DNA of 64,000 bases from Lachnoclostridium sp. (GTDB lineage Bacteria; Bacillota_A; Clostridia; Lachnospirales; Lachnospiraceae), in the NCBI GenBank assembly GCA_015057755.1, contig SVDR01000001.1:36111-100110 (forward strand), given 5' to 3'. The translations under genes were made by a program, and so were the position numbers. A model generated the notes under the pieces. The model was not told the DNA's origin. It saw nothing but the letters and a program-made list of their open reading frames with translations, and did no database searches. Of this stretch, positions 25,710-34,116 are shown piece by piece (position 1 is the stretch's first letter; each line of letters opens with the position of its first letter).

Positions 25710-27701
25710 TTAACCATTCTCCAGATCAAGAAGCATGAGCTTGACTTCCTTCATTCGATCACGCAGCTTTGCCGCCTCCTCGAAGTTCAGCTCCGCAGCC
25801 GCCTGTCGCATCTTCTTTTCCAACTCTTTCGCCAGTTTGCCAAGTTCCTTCACATCCATGGATTCCGGATCCTTTCTGAAATCCTCGTCACTGACTTCCG
25901 CTGCCTTGGAAATAGAGATCAGATCACGGACTGCTTTCTTGATTGTCTGCGGAGTGATTCCATGCTCTTCATTATATTTTTGTTGGATCTCACGACGACG
26001 GTTTGTTTCGTCAATCGCCCGTTTCATGGAATCTGTCACGGAGTCCGCGTACATAATGACATGACCGTCCGCATTTCGCGCCGCACGTCCGATCGTCTGG
26101 ATCAGCGAGGTCTCTGAACGCAGGAATCCCTCTTTATCCGCATCGAGGATTGCCACAAGGGTAATCTCCGGAATATCCAGTCCCTCTCGGAGAAGGTTGA
26201 TGCCGACAAGGACATCGAACACATCCAGACGCATATCACGGATGATCTCCGCACGCTCAAGCGTGTCAATATCCGAATGCAGATATTTTACGCGGATTCC
26301 TGCCTCGCGAATATATCCGGTCAGGTCTTCCGCCATTCGCTTTGTAAGTGTCGTGATCAAAACCTTATTGTGGTTTGCCACTTCCTTATTGATCTCTCCG
26401 ATCAGATCATCAATCTGCCCCGCAACCGGACGCACACTGATCTCCGGGTCCAAAAGTCCGGTCGGACGAATGATCTGCTCCGTTCGCAGCATCTCATGAT
26501 CCGCCTCATAAACAGACGGAGTCGCAGACACAAACATCATCTGATTGATGTGCCCCTCAAATTCGTCAAAGCTCAGCGGACGGTTGTCCAGCGCAGACGG
26601 AAGACGAAATCCGTATTCCACAAGCGTTTTCTTTCTGGAGCGGTCGCCAAAATACATACCCCGCACCTGCGGAAGTGTGATATGAGACTCATCAATAATG
26701 ATCAGGAAATCATCCGGGAAATAGTCCAGAAGCGTACACGGTGGTTCACCCGGTTTGCCGAATGTCAGATGTCTCGAATAGTTCTCAATACCGGAACAAA
26801 ATCCGGTTTCCCTCATCATCTCCACATCAAAATTGGTGCGCTCAGAAATTCTCTGCGCCTCCAGAAGCTTATCATTGCTCTTAAAGTATGTGACCTGCTC
26901 CTTCAATTCTTCCAGAATATTTTCTGTGGCCGCCATCATCTTCTCCTTCGGGACAACATAATGAGATGCCGGGAAAATCGCAACGTGACCAAGCTGCGCC
27001 TTTACCTCTCCTGTCAGTGCATCAATCTCCGTGATCCTGTCCACCTCATCGCCAAAGAACTCAATTCGATACGCCTCACTTCCCGAGTACGCCGGGAAAA
27101 TCTCCAGCACATCGCCTTTGGCGCGGAATGTTCCTCGCTTAAAATCCATCTCATTTCTCGTATACTGAATGTCGATCAGCTTATGGATTACCTCATCGCG
27201 ATCCTTCTCCATTCCCGGGCGCAGGGAAATTACCATCTCCTTGTAATCGATCGGGCTTCCGAGACCGTAAATACAAGATACGGACGCCACAATAATGACA
27301 TCGTTTCGCTCCGAAAGCGCGGCCGTCGCAGAATGGCGCAGCTTATCAATCTCGTCATTGATCGCAGAGTCTTTTTCGATATAAGTATCTGTGGACGGTA
27401 CATAAGCTTCCGGCTGGTAGTAGTCGTAGTAGGACACAAAATACTCCACCGCATTCTCCGGGAAGAACTCCTTGAATTCGGAGTAGAGCTGGGCCGCCAG
27501 TGTTTTATTGTGGGCGATGATCAGCGTCGGCTTGTTTAATGCCTGGATCACATTCGCCATTGTAAAGGTCTTACCGGAACCGGTAACACCAAGTAAAGTC
27601 TGGAATTGGTTTCCCTCTTTGAATCCATTGACTAGGGCTTCGATTGCCTGCGGCTGGTCACCGGTGGGGGCGTATTCGGAGTGTAATATGAATTTATCCA
27701 T
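25710..27701 (-). CDS. uvrB: Excinuclease ABC subunit B
   Basis: DNA damage verification helicase of nucleotide excision repair; works with UvrA and UvrC. 663 residues: Walker A GVTGSGKT, the beta-hairpin region [16 protein letters not shown] in the helicase core, [23 protein letters not shown], and a C-terminal UVR motif ([19 protein letters not shown]) that binds UvrC. The longest frame reaches 27803, but AGGAGG is 6 nt from ATG 27701. Two exact 11-bp repeats flank the transcription start region. No uvrA is adjacent. Confidence 0.97.
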   Translation of the reverse strand: MDKFILHSEYAPTGDQPQAIEALVNGFKEGNQFQTLLGVTGSGKTFTMANVIQALNKPTLIIAHNKTLAAQLYSEFKEFFPENAVEYFVSYYDYYQPEAYVPSTDTYIEKDSAINDEIDKLRHSATAALSERNDVIIVASVSCIYGLGSPIDYKEMVISLRPGMEKDRDEVIHKLIDIQYTRNEMDFKRGTFRAKGDVLEIFPAYSGSEAYRIEFFGDEVDRITEIDALTGEVKAQLGHVAIFPASHYVVPKEKMMAATENILEELKEQVTYFKSNDKLLEAQRISERTNFDVEMMRETGFCSGIENYSRHLTFGKPGEPPCTLLDYFPDDFLIIIDESHITLPQVRGMYFGDRSRKKTLVEYGFRLPSALDNRPLSFDEFEGHINQMMFVSATPSVYEADHEMLRTEQIIRPTGLLDPEISVRPVAGQIDDLIGEINKEVANHNKVLITTLTKRMAEDLTGYIREAGIRVKYLHSDIDTLERAEIIRDMRLDVFDVLVGINLLREGLDIPEITLVAILDADKEGFLRSETSLIQTIGRAARNADGHVIMYADSVTDSMKRAIDETNRRREIQQKYNEEHGITPQTIKKAVRDLISISKAAEVSDEDFRKDPESMDVKELGKLAKELEKKMRQAAAELNFEEAAKLRDRMKEVKLMLLDLENG

Positions 27702-27750
27702 GGTTTCCTCCTTCTGTAACGAATTAATTATGATTACTATCAACCACAAC

Positions 27751-27788
27751 ATTCGTGTAATTTTATAATTTATTCGTGTAATAGTATA
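27751..27788 (-). promoter_or_regulatory. uvrB promoter with two 11-bp direct repeats
   Basis: ATTCGTGTAAT occurs exactly at 27751-27761 and 27772-27782, 21 bp apart, which is two helical turns. An extended -10 (TGG-TATACT on the minus strand, 27783-27788) touches the upstream copy, so a bound regulator would block the start site. The repeats do not match the GAAC-N4-GTTC type of LexA box. Confidence 0.5.
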
Positions 27789-27806
27789 CCATATCGAAAT
27801 CAAAAA

Positions 27807-27833
27807 ATATAGAGGTCACAAGTACCTCTATAT
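27807..27833 (-). terminator. Second terminator between the YgjV-like gene and uvrB
   Basis: ATATAGAGGT (27807-27816) and ACCTCTATAT (27824-27833) pair perfectly with a 7-nt loop. A run of six T follows on the minus strand. Confidence 0.75.
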
Positions 27834-27870
27834 CTTCTCCTGTCTCCACGATAAGAAATGCGTCTAAAAA

Positions 27871-27903
27871 GACCGGGCAACTGTATCATACAGCCTCCCG
27901 GTC
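27871..27903 (-). terminator. Terminator after the YgjV-like gene
   Basis: GACCGGG (27871-27877) and CCCGGTC (27897-27903) with an inner CTGTAT/ATACAG stem. TTTTT follows on the minus strand. It starts 10 nt after the stop codon. Confidence 0.8.
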
Positions 27904-27913
27904 ACATCACATA

Positions 27914-28522
27914 CTATAACTTCTTCACAAACACTCCATTTTCCTTCACAAATCCCATCTTGGTCAGATAACCAACATGAGCCTCTGCTGCACTCTGTGC
28001 GAACTGAAGTTTCTTCACACCTTTTGCCTGAAGTCTGGAGTACACATACGTACCTACAGAGCAATCACGGTAAGCCGGCGTGGAATAATCCAGCGCCACA
28101 TCTACCACTCCACCGCCGAGATCCTTTCCAAGAATCACACCGGCCGGATTTCCCTCGCAGCAAACCACATATGCACGGTCAATATCCACGTTCCCATCGA
28201 AGCCCGGGAAGTATGTCTGGATATCCTGTTTGTAGTGCTCCAGAAAATATCCGATGAAGGTATCAACGGATGTGCCCTCTACCAGATCATACTTCTGCTC
28301 TGTCTTTAACAATTTGTACAAGTTGTACACATTGATGATGATCAGGCAGATATTCATGAGTGCCAGTGGGAAGGAACCGATGATCAGTGCATAAGTGCCG
28401 GAAATCACGCTGCCGGCCACATTGATCACGCGCAGCTTCACAACGGAAGACATTAACATCGAAACAACGACCAGTGCAGAGCCGATGTAACCAAAAATTT
28501 CAATTAACATTGCTGTATCCAT
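27914..28522 (-). CDS. YgjV-type membrane protein fused to a GNAT-like domain
   Basis: 202 residues. The N-terminal part (about 1-75) holds three membrane helices (LIEIFGYIGSALVVVSMLM, VINVAGSVISGTYALIIGSF, NICLIIINVYNLYKLL) like YgjV. The C-terminal part (about 85-202) reads like an N-acetyltransferase fold: DVALDYSTPAYRDCSVGTYV, then a short helix and YLTKMGFVKENGVFVKKL. The acetyl-CoA loop (R/Q-x-x-G-x-G/A) is not clear, so activity is doubtful. The start was moved from 28591 to ATG 28522, which has AAGGAG. Function unknown. Confidence 0.72.
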   Translation of the reverse strand: MDTAMLIEIFGYIGSALVVVSMLMSSVVKLRVINVAGSVISGTYALIIGSFPLALMNICLIIINVYNLYKLLKTEQKYDLVEGTSVDTFIGYFLEHYKQDIQTYFPGFDGNVDIDRAYVVCCEGNPAGVILGKDLGGGVVDVALDYSTPAYRDCSVGTYVYSRLQAKGVKKLQFAQSAAEAHVGYLTKMGFVKENGVFVKKL

Positions 28523-28570
28523 AATTTCTCCTTTATTTACAATTACTTTACCGAGTTCGCCGGGTGAAAA

Positions 28571-28605
28571 ATGCCGCTGCCCGAATTTCATCGCGGCAAC
28601 GGCAT
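28571..28605 (-). terminator. Terminator after pgi
   Basis: ATGCCGCTGCC (28571-28581) and GGCAACGGCAT (28595-28605) form an 11-bp stem with one mismatch. TTTTT follows on the minus strand. Confidence 0.8.
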
Positions 28606-28617
28606 CCGATTTCTTAA

Positions 28618-30198
28618 TTAGATATTTAACATATCGCTGTATACTTTCAGTGCACCGTCAGTATCATGTGCAAGAACGCGTTTTGCAAGAACTTTACCGA
28701 GCTGTACGCCTTCCTGGTCGAAGCTGTTCAGGTTCCATGCGAAGCCCTGGAACATAACTTTGTTCTCGAAGTGTGCAAGAAGAGCACCCATCGCTGCCGG
28801 TGTCAGCTGCTCACCAACAATGATGCTGGACGGACGACCGCCTGCAAACTTCTTGTTTGCATTTGTATCATCTTTACCGCAAGCGAAAGCCACGATCTGA
28901 GCCACAACGTTTGCACCGAGTTTCTGCTGGCTTGTGCTGCCTTCAATCACAACATCCATACCGCACTGGCTGTTCTTGAAGCCGATGAACTGAAGCGGGA
29001 TGATGTCTGTGCCCTGGTGAAGGAGCTGGTAGAAGGAGTGCTGACCGTTTGTACCCGGCTCACCGAAGATAACCGGACCTGTTACGTAGTCAACCGGCTC
29101 ACCAAAACGGTTTACAGACTTGCCGTTGGACTCCATATCAAGCTGCTGTAAATGTGCCGGGAAACGGCTGAGAGCCTGGGAGTACGGAAGAACTGCTGTG
29201 CAAAGGTGACCGAGCACGTTGCGCTCATGAACGCCGATGATCGCATCTAAGAGTGCCGGGTTCTCCATAATGTTTTTGTTCTTTGCGAGCTTGTCTGCTT
29301 CTGCAGCACCGTCAAGGAACTGAGCAAATACTTCCGGACCGAATGCCAGAGATAATACACAGCCGCCAACTGCAGATGTGGAGGAATAACGACCGCCAAT
29401 ATAATCATCCATGAAGAAAGCTGCAAGGTAATCTGCGCTCTTTGCAAGCGGAGATGTCTCACTTGTAACTGCTACCATGTGCTTGGACGCGTCAAGACCT
29501 GCATTCTTTAAAGCATCTTTTACGAAGGACTCGTTTGTTAATGTCTCAAGTGTTGTACCGGACTTGGAAACAAGTACGAACAGGGAATGAGCAACATCGA
29601 TGGAGTTGAGAACTGCTGCTGCGTCATCCGGGTCAACGTTGGAGATGAATTTTGCTTCCATCTTGAACGCATCGTTTTTCTTTGCCCAGTTTTCCAGTGC
29701 AAGGTAGATCGCACGCGGACCAAGGTCGCTGCCGCCGATACCGATCTGTACAACTGTTGTGAACATCTCGCCTGCTGCGTTTGTGATCTCGCCTGCATGT
29801 ACTTTGTTTGCAAACTCTGCGATCGCTGTCTGCTGAGCTGTGTAGAATGTACGCTTGTCAACACCATCTGCAACAACAGCTTCGCCAAGCTGACCGCGTG
29901 TCATGTGATGAAGAACGAGACGTTTCTCACCTGTATTTACAACCTCACCGTTGTAAAGAACTTCAAATTTGTCTACTAACTCTGCTTCCTCTGCAAATTT
30001 TGCAAGGAGATCAAGAGTATTGTCATCTACTTTTTTAGATGCAAAATTGTAAACAAGACCTGCGCCCATTGGAACATTGTACTTCTTCACACGCTCTGCA
30101 CCATTCTCGCCTGTCATAACCTCTGCAAGATTTACAACTTCTGCTTTTGCAAGTTCCTGATAAGAAGCAAGCTTATCTAAATTTGTCCATGTAACCAT
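28618..30198 (-). CDS. pgi: Glucose-6-phosphate isomerase
   Basis: Interconverts glucose 6-phosphate and fructose 6-phosphate in glycolysis. 526 residues. IGIGGSDLGPRAIYLAL, LVSKSGTTLETLTN (sugar-phosphate loop), a GGRYSSTSAVGGC stretch, the catalytic-site QQLDMESNGKSV, and the C-terminal QEGVQLGKVLAK are all present. GGAGG precedes the ATG. It is a single gene with a strong promoter (30261-30289) and terminator (28571-28605), as expected for a highly expressed housekeeping enzyme. Confidence 0.97.
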   Translation of the reverse strand: MVTWTNLDKLASYQELAKAEVVNLAEVMTGENGAERVKKYNVPMGAGLVYNFASKKVDDNTLDLLAKFAEEAELVDKFEVLYNGEVVNTGEKRLVLHHMTRGQLGEAVVADGVDKRTFYTAQQTAIAEFANKVHAGEITNAAGEMFTTVVQIGIGGSDLGPRAIYLALENWAKKNDAFKMEAKFISNVDPDDAAAVLNSIDVAHSLFVLVSKSGTTLETLTNESFVKDALKNAGLDASKHMVAVTSETSPLAKSADYLAAFFMDDYIGGRYSSTSAVGGCVLSLAFGPEVFAQFLDGAAEADKLAKNKNIMENPALLDAIIGVHERNVLGHLCTAVLPYSQALSRFPAHLQQLDMESNGKSVNRFGEPVDYVTGPVIFGEPGTNGQHSFYQLLHQGTDIIPLQFIGFKNSQCGMDVVIEGSTSQQKLGANVVAQIVAFACGKDDTNANKKFAGGRPSSIIVGEQLTPAAMGALLAHFENKVMFQGFAWNLNSFDQEGVQLGKVLAKRVLAHDTDGALKVYSDMLNI

Positions 30199-30260
30199 AA
30201 TCGGTTCCTCCCTTGATTTGTTATTTTCACTGCATTGTCCATGCGGACATAATTTAAATA

Positions 30261-30289
30261 ATTATACTATTATTTTCACATTTATTCAA
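30261..30289 (-). promoter_or_regulatory. Promoter of pgi
   Basis: On the minus strand TTGAAT (30284-30289), 17-bp spacer, perfect TATAAT (30261-30266). The leader contains a small TGTCC-ATGC-GGACA hairpin. Confidence 0.75.
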
Positions 30290-30326
30290 GACTGACGCCT
30301 CATCTTTGGCATGCTCTTTTCAACAA

Positions 30327-31295
30327 TTATTTCTTGCTGAGTCCGTTAAAGAACGCGCGGTACATCGCTGTCTGCTCCTCTGTCTCACAGCAGAAATACA
30401 CATCGATCGGGAAGTCCTGATTCTTTGCCATCCATGCAGTCACAGCTGTTGTAGAAGCGCCGACCACTGCTTCCATCGGAAGTCCCTTCATCGCCGCGCT
30501 GGTGCACGGGAATGTAATGCTCTTGCAGTTCAGTTCTTTCGCCACATTCATGCAGTTCAGGTAGCTGTCCAGAAGATCCTTCGTATTGGTCTGGGCAGAA
30601 TGCTCCGGAACATTGACAAACAGCACGTATTTGGCATGGATCTGATCGTGCCCCTGTACAACTGTCACATCTGCGGTATCCATCTTTTCCCCTTGAAGAG
30701 CATTCTGGATAACTGCGTCGTACCCCTCTCCGCCTGCCTGTTTCATCGCAGAATCTAAAGCCATGGCGCCGCTGATCACAGCATCTGTCGGGCACACGAT
30801 CGCATCCGTATGCAAATTCGCAGACTCCGCTTGGATTAGTGTGATATGAGAAATCGGTTTCACACGCAGAATGTTTGCAAAGAAGTCCAGTTTTGCATTA
30901 AAATTCTGCATGAATGGGTTCACGATGATTCCGTCACACATTTTCTGTGATGTGAGCATCAGCAAAAGCTCTTTTAATCCCATCACACCGATCTCCATCT
31001 TATTGCCCTGCTTTTCCATGGCCATCTGAACCGGAAGGATCTTTGTCATATCTGTAAACAGCGGGAAGAGCGTATGACCTGCCTTGTCTCCCATCATGGC
31101 AAACGCACGTCTCTCTGTTCCATTTCTCATCTCTGTTCTAAATAAGATCAGACACTGCTTGCCTTCCTGCATGGACCGCGCAAATGCATTGATCACGCCA
31201 TTCAGTTCAACGTCGCCTTTTCCAGCCTGATGAGTTCTGATCGCATTATAAATATCGGATAAAATGACATTTTCGTTTTTATTCATCTGTTCCAT
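30327..31295 (-). CDS. SseB-like domain joined to a macro-like domain
   Basis: 322 residues. The N-terminal part (about 10-130) resembles SseB/enhanced-serine-sensitivity proteins (LFPLFTDMTKILPVQMA, MGLKELLLMLTSQKMCDGIIVNPF). The C-terminal part (about 145-320) looks like an ADP-ribose-binding macrodomain: DAIVCPTDAVISGAMALDSA, GGEGYDAVIQNA, SITFPCTSAAMKGLPMEAV. The usual Asn pair of catalytic macrodomains (NAAN) is replaced by CPTD, so binding rather than hydrolysis is more likely. GGGAG supports ATG 31295. It lies alone between pgi and the iron genes. The role is unknown; an ADP-ribose or nucleotide sensor is an inference. Confidence 0.68.
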   Translation of the reverse strand: MEQMNKNENVILSDIYNAIRTHQAGKGDVELNGVINAFARSMQEGKQCLILFRTEMRNGTERRAFAMMGDKAGHTLFPLFTDMTKILPVQMAMEKQGNKMEIGVMGLKELLLMLTSQKMCDGIIVNPFMQNFNAKLDFFANILRVKPISHITLIQAESANLHTDAIVCPTDAVISGAMALDSAMKQAGGEGYDAVIQNALQGEKMDTADVTVVQGHDQIHAKYVLFVNVPEHSAQTNTKDLLDSYLNCMNVAKELNCKSITFPCTSAAMKGLPMEAVVGASTTAVTAWMAKNQDFPIDVYFCCETEEQTAMYRAFFNGLSKK

Positions 31296-31381
31296 TGTAA
31301 CTTCTCCCTGATATACATTTTCTGTTTTGACTCATTTTTATATTTTATCATACTTCTTTTCAAAATAAAAGGAAAAGAGGA

Positions 31382-31405
31382 AGATTCCCTGGCATATAGG
31401 AATCT
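31382..31405 (-). terminator. Terminator after the feo operon
   Basis: AGATTCC (31382-31388) and GGAATCT (31399-31405). On the minus strand T-rich sequence follows (TCCTCTTTTCC). Confidence 0.6.
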
Positions 31406-31448
31406 CCCCCATTTTTTAAAGGATTCATTTATATGTATTTGTTTTTTG

Positions 31449-31616
31449 CTAATTCATGTCAGTCTGGCTTCCACAGCCGCCCTGACGCTTTTTCGCACAA
31501 GTTCCCGCGTGCGGACAGCCAATACATGTAACACCGCGCTTTTTCTCTTTTCTTATATAGACAATTGCACTTCCTACAATAATTAAAAGAATTGCTATCA
31601 CGATCATATCTGCCAT
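31449..31616 (-). CDS. FeoB-associated Cys-rich membrane protein
   Basis: 55 residues: one membrane helix (MADMIVIAILLIIVGSAIVYI) followed by a basic stretch and a cysteine tail with CIGCPHAGTC and GGCGS. This is the small protein often placed third in Firmicutes feo operons, thought to help FeoB by binding iron or by forming part of the channel assembly. The start was moved from 31667 to ATG 31616, with AAAGGAG upstream. It follows feoB by 22 nt. Confidence 0.85.
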   Translation of the reverse strand: MADMIVIAILLIIVGSAIVYIRKEKKRGVTCIGCPHAGTCAKKRQGGCGSQTDMN

Positions 31617-31638
31617 ACGGAAACTCCTTTCCTTTGAT

Positions 31639-33645
31639 TTATTTACGTTTCTTTTCTGCGTACTCAAGAGTTAATTTTTTCTCAGTCTTTTGGATCAGAC
31701 TGATAACAAAGGCGATGATCGCAGCAACAGCGATAAGACCCGGAATGAAACCGTTTCCAACTGTACCTGCTGTGATCAGCGTACCGATCTGGTATACGAA
31801 GAACGCCACCACAAAACCGGTTGCGAACTGGAGTGCTACACCGCCCCAGAACCATTTTCTGTCATTGATCTCAGAGTTCATGGCACCCAGTGCAGCAAAA
31901 CACGGCGGTGTGAACAGGTTGAACATCAAGTAAGCAAGTGCAGCCGCTTTTGTAAGACCCATGGCAACGGCTACTTCATTTGCACCGCCAACCAGTGCAA
32001 GCTCTTCTGTATCAATGAAGTTTGTAATTGCAAAACATACTGCCAGTGTACCAACCACATTCTCCTTCGCGATAAAACCTGTGATCGCAGCCGCTGCAAG
32101 CTGCCAGGAAGCGAAGCCTACGATCGGGATCAGCAGGTAAGAGAACGGACCTGAGATACCTGCAAGAATGGACGTGCTTTCCATTCCTTCTTCCACAAGC
32201 TGAAGCTGGAAGTTGAAGGACTGCATGATCTGCACCGCTGTGTTGCACACAAGGATAATGGTACCGGCCTTGATAATGTAAGATTTACCGCGCTCTAACA
32301 TAGAGAAGAACGCTCTCTTTAAGCTCGGAAGTTTATACTCCGGAAGCTCCATAATGAAGAAGGATTTTTTAGACTTATGTCCTGCCACCTTATTTACAAG
32401 GAGTGCTCCGAAGAAGATCAAGAGGATACCTGCAAAGTACATCACAGTACCAACCCATGTCGCATCCTCAAAAAATGCGCCTGCGAATAATGCGATGACC
32501 GGAAGCTTCGCACCACACGGCATAAACGGAGTTAACATCGCTGTCGCTCTGCGTTCTCTCTCATTACGAATCGTACGGCAGGCCATAACGCCCGGGATCG
32601 CGCAGCCGGTACCGATCACCATCGGGATAACGGATTTACCGGAAAGACCAACTTTCTTGAAGATCGGGTCCATAACAACCGATACACGAGCCATGTAGCC
32701 ACAGTCTTCCAGCAATGCGATCAAGAAGTACATTACCATTACAAGCGGCAAGAAACCAACAACAGCTCCTACACCACCGATAATACCATCCACTAAAAGG
32801 GATTGCAAGAACGGAGACGTATTTTCCACCATGCCGGCAACAGATTCCTGGAATGTCTCGATCCAGGCAACCAACGTATCTGCAAGGTATGGTCCAAGTG
32901 TGGACTGGGAAATATCAAATACAAGGAACATCACCGCTGCAAAGATCGGAATTCCAAGCCATTTATTGGTCAGGATATCATCGATCTTATCCTGAGCAGT
33001 CGTGTCCTTTGTGAGAACCTTACGTGTTTCGACTTCTTTCACGACTTTATTTACGAACTCAAAGCGTTTTCTGTCTGCTGCACTGACTGCCTCTTTGCTG
33101 GTCAGATTTACATCTCCCTGTGTATATAAAGCCTTCTGGCCTTTTCCTTTTAAAGAAACGGCTGTTTTTACAACCTCCGCCAGACCCTTATCGCTGTTGG
33201 ATGTGGAAACGGTCTTCACAACCGGACAGCCAAGCAGTTTGGAAAGCTGGTCTGCATCAATCTCTGTTTCCTTTTTCGTGTTGATATCGCTCTTGTTCAG
33301 CGCTACAACAACCGGAATACCAAGTTCAAGAAGCTGAGTTGTAAAAAACAGACTTCTGCTTAAATTCGTTGCGTCCACGATATTGATGATCGCATCCGGG
33401 CGCTCATTTTTCACGTAGCTGCTTGTAATGCTCTCTTCGGAAGTAAACGGAGACATGGAATACGCACCCGGAAGATCGACTGCGATCAGCTCCTCATTTC
33501 CATTATAATAATTTTTCTTGATCAAACTTTCCTTCTTGTCAACCGTTACGCCTGCCCAGTTGCCAACTTTCTCACTTCTGCCTGTGAGAGCATTGTACAT
33601 CGTCGTCTTACCACTATTCGGGTTTCCGGTCAAAGCAATTCTCAT
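31639..33645 (-). CDS. feoB: Ferrous iron transport protein B
   Basis: Imports Fe(II) across the cell membrane. 668 residues: an N-terminal G domain with G1 GNPNSGKTT, G3 DLPGAYSM, and G4 ALNKSD; then the membrane part with two Gate regions containing GCAIPGVMACRTI and the Cys-containing FTPPCFAALGAM. The frame runs to 33708, but GGGGAGGAA precedes ATG 33645. It lies downstream of feoA, from which it is separated by a palindromic hairpin and two operator-like sites, so it can be transcribed alone. Confidence 0.96.
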   Translation of the reverse strand: MRIALTGNPNSGKTTMYNALTGRSEKVGNWAGVTVDKKESLIKKNYYNGNEELIAVDLPGAYSMSPFTSEESITSSYVKNERPDAIINIVDATNLSRSLFFTTQLLELGIPVVVALNKSDINTKKETEIDADQLSKLLGCPVVKTVSTSNSDKGLAEVVKTAVSLKGKGQKALYTQGDVNLTSKEAVSAADRKRFEFVNKVVKEVETRKVLTKDTTAQDKIDDILTNKWLGIPIFAAVMFLVFDISQSTLGPYLADTLVAWIETFQESVAGMVENTSPFLQSLLVDGIIGGVGAVVGFLPLVMVMYFLIALLEDCGYMARVSVVMDPIFKKVGLSGKSVIPMVIGTGCAIPGVMACRTIRNERERRATAMLTPFMPCGAKLPVIALFAGAFFEDATWVGTVMYFAGILLIFFGALLVNKVAGHKSKKSFFIMELPEYKLPSLKRAFFSMLERGKSYIIKAGTIILVCNTAVQIMQSFNFQLQLVEEGMESTSILAGISGPFSYLLIPIVGFASWQLAAAAITGFIAKENVVGTLAVCFAITNFIDTEELALVGGANEVAVAMGLTKAAALAYLMFNLFTPPCFAALGAMNSEINDRKWFWGGVALQFATGFVVAFFVYQIGTLITAGTVGNGFIPGLIAVAAIIAFVISLIQKTEKKLTLEYAEKKRK

Positions 33646-33717
33646 TTTCGTTCCTCCCCTATATTTGTAATACTCACCAGCTGTCATAGATATGCAGCTT
33701 CCTCTCATTATCTCTTG

Positions 33718-33753
33718 GTTAATCCAAGCTAACTTCAGATAGTTGTAGCTAAC
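33718..33753. promoter_or_regulatory. Two metalloregulator-like sites before feoB
   Basis: GTTAATCCAAGCTAAC (33718-33733) and GATAGTTGTAGCTAAC (33738-33753), 20 bp apart, share the half CTAAC with the two sites before feoA. The dyad TTAG...CTAA is of the DtxR/MntR/IdeR type rather than a Fur box. Confidence 0.5.
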
Positions 33754-33759
33754 TCATTC

Positions 33760-33801
33760 ATAAAATATATGTGGTGATCTCTCACCACAGTATATTTTAT
33801 G
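33760..33801. terminator. Palindromic hairpin between feoA and feoB
   Basis: ATAAAATATA-TGTGGTGA pairs with TCACCACA-TATATTTTAT around a 4-nt loop, about 18 bp. The A/T-rich outer arms give a T-rich end on either strand, so it can terminate feoA transcripts. Confidence 0.7.
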
Positions 33802-33803
33802 AT

Positions 33804-34016
33804 TTAAATTATAATCGCCTCTGCAAGCTGATTGTCTATGTTGTATCTTCCATCTTTAATAGAAACCACGCAGCCGCCTTTTTTTCTGGAAACTACCGTA
33901 ATCGGCTCCCCACTATAACACCCCAAAGAAAACAGGAACGCGTCCAGTTCTTCATCATCGGTTACAATGTCTCTGATGATATATTCTTCACCGAGTTGTG
34001 CGTCTAATAAAGTCAT
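33804..34016 (-). CDS. feoA: Ferrous iron transport protein A
   Basis: 70 residues of the SH3-like FeoA fold, a cytosolic partner needed for FeoB activity: MTLLDAQLGEEYIIRDIV, then FLFSLGCYSGEPITVVSRKKGG (quoted in parts) and YNIDNQLAEAIII. Two adjacent ATG codons are possible (34019, 34016). AGGAGG is 2 nt from the first and 5 nt from the second, so I used the second. It leads the feo cassette under two strong operator-like repeats. Confidence 0.92.
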   Translation of the reverse strand: MTLLDAQLGEEYIIRDIVTDDEELDAFLFSLGCYSGEPITVVSRKKGGCVVSIKDGRYNIDNQLAEAIII

Positions 34017-34044
34017 CATATCCTCCTGCCTACATCTGCATCAA

Positions 34045-34098
34045 ATTAGTCTTGGCTAACTACTTATATAGATTAGCATTGACTAACTTTTTTGTCAA
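34045..34098 (-). promoter_or_regulatory. feoA promoter with two near-identical 16-bp operator sites
   Basis: ATTAGTCTTGGCTAAC (34045-34060) and ATTAGCATTGACTAAC (34072-34087) agree at 13 of 16 positions, and each is an interrupted dyad (TTAG...CTAA). A perfect TTGACA on the minus strand (34093-34098) lies just upstream, so the second site falls in the promoter spacer. Repression by an iron-loaded DtxR-like protein is the simplest reading. Confidence 0.65.
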
Positions 34099-34116
34099 GA
34101 CAAATTTTACCAATTT

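Noticed and set aside
26277..27539. A 420-codon frame on the plus strand
   Set aside because: It lies wholly antisense to uvrB, whose protein is clearly conserved. It is a shadow frame.
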